64,000 nt of DNA from an uncultured Victivallales bacterium. Lineage in GTDB: Bacteria; Verrucomicrobiota; Lentisphaeria; Victivallales; UBA1829. This document shows, piece after piece, positions 7,248-14,312 of the stretch (within the stretch, counting starts at the first letter, position 1; the number at the start of each line of letters is the position of its first letter). The stretch covers positions 24,795 to 88,794 of the forward strand of contig CAKUJH010000011.1 of the NCBI GenBank assembly GCA_934661375.1, written 5' to 3'. A model generated the notes under the pieces. It saw only the letters and a list, made by a program, of their open reading frames with translations. It searched no databases and was not told the origin of the DNA. Position numbers and translations under genes: made by a program.

Positions 7248-9881
7248 TTATTTCCAGCCGCCGGGATATTGATCGAGCAGATTACCGATTTTTTCCCGGA
7301 CGGATTCCAGCTGTTCCCCATTGTATTCACGGGAGACCATTTTGCCGTCGTTGCGGGTTTCCCCTGCGATGACCTGCGGGATTTCCGCTTCGGCGCGGTT
7401 CACTTCTTTCAGCCAGTTGCGGAATGCTTTTTCCGTACGCTGCGCCGCTTCCGCTTTTTTGGCATCCAGCAGCAGGAAATATTCCATGTCTTCCAGACCG
7501 TCGCGCAGAACCGCCAGGCGCAGGGAACTGTAAATTCTGCCGTTCCGGGCATCGGGGTAGACCAGATATCCGTCGCCGTTGCCGTCCTGATACTGGTTGG
7601 CGTGCCATTGAACTTCCGGCCAGACTTTGCCTGTCTGCTTGCGGGTTCTCACCGCCTGATCCCAGAAACAGACGCCCCAATAGAGAAGACCGGTGATTTT
7701 ACGGGTACGGCACCACCAGAGCAGGGCGCGGTGCGTGAAGGCTTCATGGTCGATGAACAGGTTGTAACGGTTTTTGGGGATCACGCAGACATAACACCAG
7801 GCTTCATCGCCTTTTTTCACTCGTTCGGCAGCAAAATCCGGATTGAAGTTGGCGGTGAGCGGACACCAGATATTGACCGCCTCCACGGTTTCCGGAGTCA
7901 TGCGCTGAAGTTTGTAGCCGACGGCAAGGGTTTTCAGTTCCGGAGCGAATTTCCGGCTGTCCATGTACAGACGGTTCCATTCCGGTCCGTTGGATTCATC
8001 CCAGATATAGTGGTAGGCATATTTTTCCCAGCCGTTCTTTTTGGCATTTTCCCAGGCAGCCTGCAGGAAGTCGCGGTAGATGTTCTGGAATTCCGGATGC
8101 TTCATGCTGTACGGCAGCCGTTTCGCCTTGCCGGTCTTGGGATCGGTCAGCCACATGTACCCGAAATAGCGGTCCCAGGTCGGGCTGGGGGCAACATTGT
8201 AGCCGGTTCCGTGGAATTCATCCAGAATCATCCGGGTGATTTCGTTTTCCTTGGTGAAATCAAAATGATATTTGCCCTGCGCATCTTTCGTGGCGGTCCA
8301 GTTCGGCTGAAGCCAGGTCGGACGGTGTTCCAGCATGGGCATCAGAGTCAGACGGTTTTTCGCGGAGATTTCGATGATTTTGCGGGACATGGCTTTTTCG
8401 CCCTGCCAGTCCTTGATGCCGAAATATTCCAGCATGAAAACGCGGTTCAGGAAGAAGCAGGTGCGGAACTGTGAACGTTCCGGCAGGGAAAATTTCCGGA
8501 CGGAGATGTTCAGCATCATGACTGCTTCGGTTCCCGATTCTCCGGAGATGACCAGCTTCCCGCTGTAGGTTCCGGGTTTTGTATTGCCGTCTGCTTCGAC
8601 AGTGATCCAGAGCGGCTGATTCTTTCCGTTCAGGCGGATTTCGGATTTTTCCAGCGGGAGCAGGGGATCGGGATAAGAGGCTGTGCGTTCGTTGACCTGC
8701 GGATAGGCTCTGCGGTCGGACCGGATGTAGTCGACTTTTTCGAACTTCACTTCCGGAGCCTTGCTGTCCTGTGGAATCCAGCGGATTTTCAGGGTTTCCG
8801 GTTTGTCGGTCTGCGGCAGAAGCACCAGCTGAAGGTGTTCGGCTTCGCGGCGAGCCAGCGAAAGATTCAGTTCCAGCACATCCGCGTTGTCTTTCCATTC
8901 CGGCCGGATGTCATACTCGAAAACTTTCCGCATGGTGGATTCCGGAATGACAGCGAAACTTCCGGTGCGTCCGGCGAACAGTTTTTCCCGTGCGGCATTG
9001 AAGTTGCTCCGGTTGCAGAACAGACGCAGCTGTTCATTGGTGCGGATGACGTCATAGCAGTTGACTTCGCCGAGGCTGGCGGAATGGGAGAAAATACGGA
9101 ATCCCGGATTTTCCGGAGTGCGGAACACGATATCCGCGATGGTGCGTCCCGTTTTCCCGGTCGTGCGGAAAAACAGCTGTACCACCGGATCATCCGGAGT
9201 GCCGGGCTGAACGATCAGCTTGCCGACGCCCGGTGTGACTTTGCTGGAACGGATTTTTCCGGATTTGGAGACGGTCTCAACAATGACTTCGGGCGCGGGG
9301 CAGAATTTGTCCTTGCCCATACCGGTCAGCAGTTCGACCGGCTGGTTGAAAACGCCTTGGAAAGAGATCTGCGCCGCCTGTTCAGCGTCCAGATGGACAC
9401 CGGGGAGGTTTTCCTTCTGAACGGCAATTTCTTCCGGGCTCAGCGGGTGTTCGACAAAAGTGACCGCGGCAATGCTGCCGGGTTTGCCCATGCCGTCGGT
9501 GGTCAGGTAGTCGCGGGGATGAAGCCGGTCGCGGACCAGACGAATCTGTTTCCATTCCGGAGTGGAGATCCGGCGGTACGGTGTAACATAACCGGACCGC
9601 TGAACGCCATAGATGCCCATGGTGAAGTCTCCTTTGCAGAGAGCCAGCACATCATAGGTTTTTGTGTAGTCCATCATAACGGGCTTCCGGGGTTCCAGGA
9701 ACCATTGGACACTCCAGTCCCGTCCGACTTTGGCAACTTTGCCGGATGGCGCAGTGGGGTCGTCCGCCACGGATGCGCCGCGCATGTATCGGACATTCAT
9801 CTTATCCTGAGTGAAGGTCTGGTCTCCCAGAACGGTCAGTCCGCAGAACAGTGCCGCGGCAGCTAACAGCAAATATTTCAT
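7248..9881 (-). CDS. Secreted GH123-like glycoside hydrolase with DUF4091 domain
   Basis: The 877-residue protein starts with a Sec signal peptide (MKYLLLAAAALFCGLTVLG) and AGGAG precedes the ATG. Residues ~30-430 look like beta-sandwich modules. A barrel follows, with YIWDESNGPEW placing adjacent Asp628-Glu629; GH123 enzymes use an adjacent Asp-Glu pair in substrate-assisted catalysis. Near residues 770-810, VYPDARNGRIYSSLRLAVLRDGLEDMEY matches DUF4091, the C-terminal module common in this group. The likely substrate is an N-acetylhexosamine-containing glycan (inference from family). It is the second gene after a pseudopilin on the same strand and ends in an intrinsic terminator. Confidence 0.8.
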   Translation of the reverse strand: MKYLLLAAAALFCGLTVLGDQTFTQDKMNVRYMRGASVADDPTAPSGKVAKVGRDWSVQWFLEPRKPVMMDYTKTYDVLALCKGDFTMGIYGVQRSGYVTPYRRISTPEWKQIRLVRDRLHPRDYLTTDGMGKPGSIAAVTFVEHPLSPEEIAVQKENLPGVHLDAEQAAQISFQGVFNQPVELLTGMGKDKFCPAPEVIVETVSKSGKIRSSKVTPGVGKLIVQPGTPDDPVVQLFFRTTGKTGRTIADIVFRTPENPGFRIFSHSASLGEVNCYDVIRTNEQLRLFCNRSNFNAAREKLFAGRTGSFAVIPESTMRKVFEYDIRPEWKDNADVLELNLSLARREAEHLQLVLLPQTDKPETLKIRWIPQDSKAPEVKFEKVDYIRSDRRAYPQVNERTASYPDPLLPLEKSEIRLNGKNQPLWITVEADGNTKPGTYSGKLVISGESGTEAVMMLNISVRKFSLPERSQFRTCFFLNRVFMLEYFGIKDWQGEKAMSRKIIEISAKNRLTLMPMLEHRPTWLQPNWTATKDAQGKYHFDFTKENEITRMILDEFHGTGYNVAPSPTWDRYFGYMWLTDPKTGKAKRLPYSMKHPEFQNIYRDFLQAAWENAKKNGWEKYAYHYIWDESNGPEWNRLYMDSRKFAPELKTLAVGYKLQRMTPETVEAVNIWCPLTANFNPDFAAERVKKGDEAWCYVCVIPKNRYNLFIDHEAFTHRALLWWCRTRKITGLLYWGVCFWDQAVRTRKQTGKVWPEVQWHANQYQDGNGDGYLVYPDARNGRIYSSLRLAVLRDGLEDMEYFLLLDAKKAEAAQRTEKAFRNWLKEVNRAEAEIPQVIAGETRNDGKMVSREYNGEQLESVREKIGNLLDQYPGGWK

Positions 9882-9922
9882 GACTTTTGCTTCTCCTGTT
9901 GTTTATGACAGATGTTTTCGGT

Positions 9923-10675
9923 TCAATACCAGAGATATGCACCGTTTCCTTTTACCATTGTGGGGATGAACTGCTGCGGTTTCATCAGCGATACACTTCC
10001 ATCCGCCATGGCGGTGCTTCCCGCAAAGGAATGCCGGCGGGCGGCAGTGGAGAACAGCAGCCATCTTTCATCTCCGCCTTTGACGTAGCAGAGATACCAG
10101 ATGTTTTCCACACTGTCCAGTTTGTGGATCAGCTTGTTGCTGTCCCAGTAGGATTCACGGAATTCGATGGTGCGGGAGGGTTCCTTGATGCTGGCGCGTT
10201 TTTTGTTGGATTTTGTTCCGACAGCCCATTTGGGCGTGATACCGCCGGCGAGCAGAGCATTGACCTGATAGCTCAGCAGGGTTCCGACCGGCGGACGTTT
10301 GGCGTTGGTGTCATGGAATATGTTGCTCAGGGAGGTGCTGCACGCCATGACTTTGCCGGTTACGTATTTGTTGTCGCGCAGCAGACTGAAGTAGTTGGAG
10401 TTGTCAGACCACATGCCGAGCGGGATGCGTCCCTGATAATCGTTGCTGTACATGTTGCCAGCCAGGGCGATCTGCTTTGCCTGGGAGACGCAGTTGATGC
10501 CCTGTGCTTTTTCCCGTGCAGCTTTCAGCGCAGGTAGCAGCATTCCCGCCAGAATGGCAATGATCGCAATCACCACGAGGAGTTCTATTAATGTGAACCT
10601 CAACGGTTTACGATTCAAGTATGAGGTGTGAAATATGAAATATGAAATGGATGATAATGCTTTTTGTCTGATCAT
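9923..10675 (-). CDS. Type II secretion-like pseudopilin (H-X9-DG family)
   Basis: The 250-residue protein has a 28-residue basic leader, then RFTLIELLVVIAIIAILAGMLLPAL, the type IV pilin-like hydrophobic helix. The residue before Phe is Arg, not the usual Gly. The C-terminus carries RHSFAGSTAMADGSV, matching the H-X9-DG motif of Lentisphaerota/Planctomycetota pseudopilins. It lies 41 bp upstream of the secreted GH123-like gene on the same strand. AAAGGAAA precedes the ATG. The leader DNA resembles that of two other pseudopilins in this window. The role is probably as pilus-like subunit or secretion adaptor at the inner membrane; this is inferred. Confidence 0.88.
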   Translation of the reverse strand: MIRQKALSSISYFIFHTSYLNRKPLRFTLIELLVVIAIIAILAGMLLPALKAAREKAQGINCVSQAKQIALAGNMYSNDYQGRIPLGMWSDNSNYFSLLRDNKYVTGKVMACSTSLSNIFHDTNAKRPPVGTLLSYQVNALLAGGITPKWAVGTKSNKKRASIKEPSRTIEFRESYWDSNKLIHKLDSVENIWYLCYVKGGDERWLLFSTAARRHSFAGSTAMADGSVSLMKPQQFIPTMVKGNGAYLWY

Positions 10676-10868
10676 GATTCTGTTTCCTTTCGTTCATTTT
10701 GACGGCAATTTTGTTTGCGGCAGATTTCAAGCTGTCTCCTTTTCCTTTCGATCAAACCTCGCTTTCTTTTGCCATAGCAATTTATTGGTTGATGTTGTAA
10801 TTCTGTCGTTTTCTGTTCATTGAATATTATAATATACTTCCCTTGAAAAAAGAATAGACGGAAATGCG
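10676..10868. other. AT-rich upstream region of the pseudopilin operon
   Basis: This stretch between the pseudopilin start and the left direct repeat holds no convincing gene. A TATAAT-like element lies near 10825-10835 in a run readable on both strands, but no good -35 was found. On the minus strand an AAAAGGAG followed by a TTG opens a short frame that overlaps the pseudopilin start out of frame. Confidence 0.35.
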
Positions 10869-10989
10869 GATTATGGAATAAAAATCCAATAAAAAGTGAT
10901 ATTTTCTGAAGTGCAGTTGAAAAATGGTTTTACGGTATTATACTATGACAGAAAGCGAGGTGCGCAATGAAGGTCAAAGGGAAAGACGG
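10869..10989 (+). repeat. Left copy of 121-bp direct repeat (AraC promoter and 5' end)
   Basis: The 121 bp match 12689-12809 with one mismatch (10964/12784). The repeat contains a promoter (TTGAAA 10917-10922, 16-bp spacer, TATACT 10939-10944), the GCGAGGTG ribosome binding site and the first seven codons of the AraC gene that now lies at 12787. Identity ends abruptly in codon 8. Confidence 0.95.
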
Positions 10990-11035
10990 AATCTCATACT
11001 GAAAGTTACAGATTCGGTATGATTTTGGGTAGATT
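10968..11035 (+). pseudogene. Truncated 5' remnant of the AraC gene, with hairpin
   Basis: The duplicated start codon opens an 11-codon frame (MKVKGKDGISY, stop at 11001-11003) that matches the real AraC gene for eight residues. An imperfect hairpin follows, TCATACTGA against TCGGTATGA at about 10994-11023, then TTTTGGG, which could act as a terminator. The hairpin overlaps the end of the minus-strand cassette, whose last stop is at 11006-11008. This is either a relic or a short terminated leader transcript. Confidence 0.6.
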
Positions 11036-11998
11036 CATGAGGTCCATGCCTGTTTTTTGAAATGCCGGATGATATGAATCAACCTGTTTTGGCAGAATTC
11101 TGTCATGATACAGGTTTTTCAGTTCGTTTTGGAAAGTCGCTTCTGATACTTCAGCAAGAGTCGGGTTGGAACAGGTTTGCCAAAGCTGTCCGAGGGAATC
11201 GTAGATGTTTGTCCATGACGCAAAAACAGGAGTATGAATATCAAAGAACTGCAGGAGTTTTTCCGGATTATTCAGATAATACTGTTTCCCTTTCGTGATG
11301 CCGTTGATTGAACGGACAAAATTACCGGCAGTCAGCTCACCCAGAACGTCCTGAATAGATTTCCAGCAGAATCCGCTGCGGTCGACAATATCCTGTATCT
11401 TGCAGGTTCCGGACGTCAGCAGAACCAGAATGGTTTCAACGCGGGCAGAAATTCCCAGAATCCCGCGCATACGGAGCAGAAGCGAAGCCGTGTTCTGCGG
11501 AAATTCCAGAGGTATTTTTCCGGAGTACCGCCGATGATTGCGCAGAAATCCGCAATGAAGTGCGAGAGGATCATTTTTCGGAATGAATTCTTCCGGCTTG
11601 TCTTCTGCATCCCGGAATAACGCAACAGGGGCAGAAATGTCTTTTGCAGTATAATCGTCTGCCGGTTTCTTCCAGCGGCCCGGGGAAGTTTCCGCTGTGA
11701 CGGCTGCCATATAACCAAGCGATGCGGAATCTTTCCATTCCGCCTTGGCATAAAGCGCTTTCAGCCGCTGGATATTGATCTGCGGAGAGTGGATTTGCAG
11801 CCAGTCCAGAATCAGATCGTAAAGCCGCTGGTCATACCGGGCAAAGCCTGCGGAGAATATGAGAAGCGCTTCCGGATCGAGGATAATTTCTGAATCCGGA
11901 ACAGTAATGTGACCTGGAATTCCAAGTGCGGTCCACTGTCTCCACAACAGATTTTGAATCGCATCAAAAAGCTGCTGTTTATATTCCTGCACTGACAT
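11006..11998 (-). CDS. Winged-helix partner protein of the nucleotidyltransferase cassette
   Basis: This 330-residue protein belongs to no family I can name. The N-terminal ~140 residues are helical (LFDAIQNLLWRQW, DQRLYDLILDWLQIH). Residues ~190-255 (RVETILVLLTSGTCKIQDIVDRSGFCWKSIQDVLGEL, then a wing-like GKQYYLNN) look like a winged helix-turn-helix. It overlaps the upstream nucleotidyltransferase by 20 bp, so the two are translated together. By eye both genes are more AT-rich than their neighbours and the pair sits between the 121-bp repeats, which suggests transfer. It may be a DNA-binding antitoxin-like or regulatory partner, but that is inference. Confidence 0.6.
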   Translation of the reverse strand: MSVQEYKQQLFDAIQNLLWRQWTALGIPGHITVPDSEIILDPEALLIFSAGFARYDQRLYDLILDWLQIHSPQINIQRLKALYAKAEWKDSASLGYMAAVTAETSPGRWKKPADDYTAKDISAPVALFRDAEDKPEEFIPKNDPLALHCGFLRNHRRYSGKIPLEFPQNTASLLLRMRGILGISARVETILVLLTSGTCKIQDIVDRSGFCWKSIQDVLGELTAGNFVRSINGITKGKQYYLNNPEKLLQFFDIHTPVFASWTNIYDSLGQLWQTCSNPTLAEVSEATFQNELKNLYHDRILPKQVDSYHPAFQKTGMDLMNLPKIIPNL

Positions 11999-12566
11999 TT
12001 TGCCACCCCAGTTTAATGAACATGTCCTTCAGAATCTCCCGGAATTCAGGAGATATATCTTGCGTCATACACCATTTTGCCGCAGAAATGAGTTCTTCTT
12101 CTGTTGGAGAAAGCTGCTTCAAATCAGTTACGTGATATCCGCCCCGGTCTGCAGATGCAAATGTCTTGAAAAAAATCTGGTCGATACGGCTGATGTAGTA
12201 TACGGTCAGTTTTTTCCCAATAACAACGGCATGAAGTCTTTCTGCAAAACCTGCCGGCAAGCCCATTCGGAACTGGGATGCCGGTCCGTTGTTCAGCCAG
12301 TCGCCGGAAAGATTCATGATTTGGCCGACTTTTTCAGCGGCGCAGACGAGATAATCCGGAAGCGGTTCCGGATCAGCCAGGACTCCCCCCTTCATGATGG
12401 CTACAATGTCAACGTCCTGCGTAGTTCTGGGAACAAGAGACATTGCAATCAAAGCCGAGCCGCCGCAGACAACCAGTTCTGTCTGGGGTGAATCCGCCAG
12501 AATGAGCTGTTCATTCAGCAGATACAGTGCATGGTTCAGTTTTTCTATATCAATGATTTTTTTCAT
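11979..12566 (-). CDS. DUF6036-like nucleotidyltransferase
   Basis: The 195-residue protein has the Pol-beta-type core: CGGSALIAMSLVPRTTQDVDIVA gives a GGS motif at residues 35-37 and the DxD metal pair at Asp51/Asp53. This pattern fits DUF6036-type or AbiEii-related nucleotidyltransferases, which transfer NMPs to RNA or protein in several toxin or abortive-infection systems. The family name is from memory of motif style. It is the first gene of a two-gene minus-strand cassette with its own AT-rich promoter. No strong Shine-Dalgarno sequence is seen. Its substrate is unknown. Confidence 0.7.
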   Translation of the reverse strand: MKKIIDIEKLNHALYLLNEQLILADSPQTELVVCGGSALIAMSLVPRTTQDVDIVAIMKGGVLADPEPLPDYLVCAAEKVGQIMNLSGDWLNNGPASQFRMGLPAGFAERLHAVVIGKKLTVYYISRIDQIFFKTFASADRGGYHVTDLKQLSPTEEELISAAKWCMTQDISPEFREILKDMFIKLGWQNVSAGI

Positions 12567-12596
12567 GATTCATATCTTCTATGTGGGTTTTACTAT

Positions 12597-12625
12597 AATA
12601 TAAACTGGGTTTTAATTAAATTCAA
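12597..12625 (-). promoter_or_regulatory. Promoter of the nucleotidyltransferase cassette
   Basis: On the minus strand TTGAAT (plus 12620-12625) and TATATT (plus 12597-12602) are separated by 17 bp, 30 bp upstream of the nucleotidyltransferase ATG. The surrounding sequence is strongly AT-rich compared with native promoters here. Confidence 0.6.
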
Positions 12626-12688
12626 TTTGAAAATGAATAAATTTCATAAAAAACAATGATTCTGGATCGTACGTTGTGACAGAAAGCA

Positions 12689-12809
12689 GATTATGGAATA
12701 AAAATCCAATAAAAAGTGATATTTTCTGAAGTGCAGTTGAAAAATGGTTTTACGGTATTATACTATGACAGAAAGCGAGGTGCACAATGAAGGTCAAAGG
12801 GAAAGACGG
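12689..12809 (+). repeat. Right copy of 121-bp direct repeat
   Basis: This is the intact copy: it carries TTGAAA (12737-12742) and TATACT (12759-12764) with a 16-bp spacer, the ribosome binding site, and the first codons of the functional AraC gene. It differs from the left copy at one base (12784). Just upstream, TGACAGAAAGC near 12678-12687 resembles a piece of the repeat itself (12765-12777), a possible trace of the rearrangement. Confidence 0.95.
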
Positions 12810-13659
12810 TTTTTCTTTTTCCAAATATGAAATGGAGCCAAGCAAACTGTCCGTTCATACGGAAAGCTGGTTCCGGATGCACGGAAATTATCCGCTGTGG
12901 TTCGGCTGGACATTGCGTTCCATCTGTCGGAAAGGCTGGTATTTCAAACATTACAACGCGACGATCAACAGCATCGAAATACCTGTTTCCGGTACTCTGA
13001 AGGTGATGCGTCAGGACCGCGAATACATACTTCCGCCGGGACATGCGCTGATTCTGCCGGAGGGGGAGGACAATCTGCTGTCTACAGATACTTCGCTGGA
13101 TAAAATCGCTTTCGGGGTGAGCGGTTCGCTGGCAGTGCCGCTGATCCGGTCATTGTTCGGGGATTATTTCCAGATCACCGGATTGAACTGTGCAAAAATC
13201 CAGGAATATTACCGGTGGCTGGCTCCGCTGCTGCGGAAAAGTGATCCTGCGGACATTCCGAAAATCAGCGGGATCGGCATGGAACTGCTGTATTATCTGG
13301 CGTCGCACCTGGACCGGAGCATTCCCGCGGAACTGCTTCGGGCGGTGGAAATCATGAATTACAATTCCGGACGGAGAATCCGGATCAGCGACATCGCCGC
13401 GGAATGCGGTTTTTCGGATTATCAGCTGTCCCGTCTGTTCCTGAAACATTACGGGATGACCCCGAAACAGTACCTGATGCGCCAGAAAATTCAGAAATGC
13501 TGTGCCTTGCTCAAGGATTCGCAGGACCGCATCAAGGAAATCTCCGCATCCGCCGGCTATGCGGATATGCACGTTTTTTCCAAAGAATTCAAGAAACGAT
13601 GCGGCATGACGCCGCGCCAGTTCCGGAAACAGATGCGGGAAAAATCAACTCTCGGCTGA
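12787..13659 (+). CDS. AraC-family transcriptional regulator
   Basis: This 290-residue regulator has an N-terminal cupin-like sensor (SIEIPVSGTLKVMRQDREYILPPGHALILPEGEDN) and a C-terminal AraC domain with two HTHs (RIRISDIAAECGFSDYQLSRLFLKHYGMTPKQYL and RIKEISASAGYADMHVFSKEFKKRCGMTPRQFRK). GAGGTG precedes the ATG at 12787. Its promoter and first codons are duplicated 1820 bp upstream. It may regulate the pseudopilin/GH123-like operon, to which it was probably adjacent before the cassette arrived; that is inference from position. Confidence 0.9.
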   Translation: MKVKGKDGFSFSKYEMEPSKLSVHTESWFRMHGNYPLWFGWTLRSICRKGWYFKHYNATINSIEIPVSGTLKVMRQDREYILPPGHALILPEGEDNLLSTDTSLDKIAFGVSGSLAVPLIRSLFGDYFQITGLNCAKIQEYYRWLAPLLRKSDPADIPKISGIGMELLYYLASHLDRSIPAELLRAVEIMNYNSGRRIRISDIAAECGFSDYQLSRLFLKHYGMTPKQYLMRQKIQKCCALLKDSQDRIKEISASAGYADMHVFSKEFKKRCGMTPRQFRKQMREKSTLG

Positions 13660-13874
13660 TTGTCCGGTTCCATTCCGGTGTTTGGTGGATGCAGAGCCCC
13701 TGTGCGTTTGTTAGATATATGAAAATAGTTAGTCGTCTCTAAAAACATTGCTTGCTTTTTCCGGATTCAGCGATATATTACCCCGACATCGGAATAAAAT
13801 GTCGGCGTGAATACATGACGCTTTTTTTTGATTCCGGTGTGTTAGGCACAGCTAATTAATGAGGAGCAAAAAAT

Positions 13875-14267
13875 ATGAATAAGACAGTGTTAGTGGTGAT
13901 TCTGCTGTTTATTGCCTGCGGAATACTGTGCGCCCGGATGATTTCCTGGACGCCGCGTCCGGATTTCATCCCCGATGAAGATGCAATCGTTGCCGTGGAA
14001 GTGATCAATGACTTTCTTGCAGCAGTGAAGAAACATGATGAAAAAACATTGAAAAAACTCTGGCATTTTGAAAATATGAAAAATGCGAAGCAGGTCATTT
14101 CCGATGTTTCCGGCGGAGACGGTGAATTTCAGCTGCAATGTGCTGTATATACCGGAAAAAAACGGGACCGGATTCTGGTAACCGGTTTGCTGCCCAACGG
14201 CAGATTTCCGGATATTGAAATGGAGAAGAACGGCGAAAGTTTCCGAATTGTCGAACTGCGTTTTTAA
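13875..14267 (+). CDS. Small membrane-anchored or exported protein, unknown function
   Basis: The 130-residue product starts with one hydrophobic segment (MNKTVLVVILLFIACGILCARM), a signal anchor or cleavable signal. The rest is a soluble alpha/beta domain (AVEVINDFLAAVKKHDEKTLKKLWHFENM, then LVTGLLPNGRFPDIEMEKNGESFRIVELRF) that looks like a small NTF2/DUF4878-style fold, though I cannot assign a family. GAGGAG precedes the ATG. It begins the long MoxR/vWA gene run, 45 bp before the next gene. Confidence 0.7.
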   Translation: MNKTVLVVILLFIACGILCARMISWTPRPDFIPDEDAIVAVEVINDFLAAVKKHDEKTLKKLWHFENMKNAKQVISDVSGGDGEFQLQCAVYTGKKRDRILVTGLLPNGRFPDIEMEKNGESFRIVELRF

Positions 14268-14312
14268 TAAAACGGACGGTTCGGCAGAACGCTGAGCAGA
14301 AGGACATTTTTC

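Noticed and set aside
10869..12809. Direct repeat as a transposon target-site duplication
   Set aside because: 121 bp is far longer than any transposase makes, no inverted ends or transposase were seen, and the repeat holds functional promoter and coding sequence.
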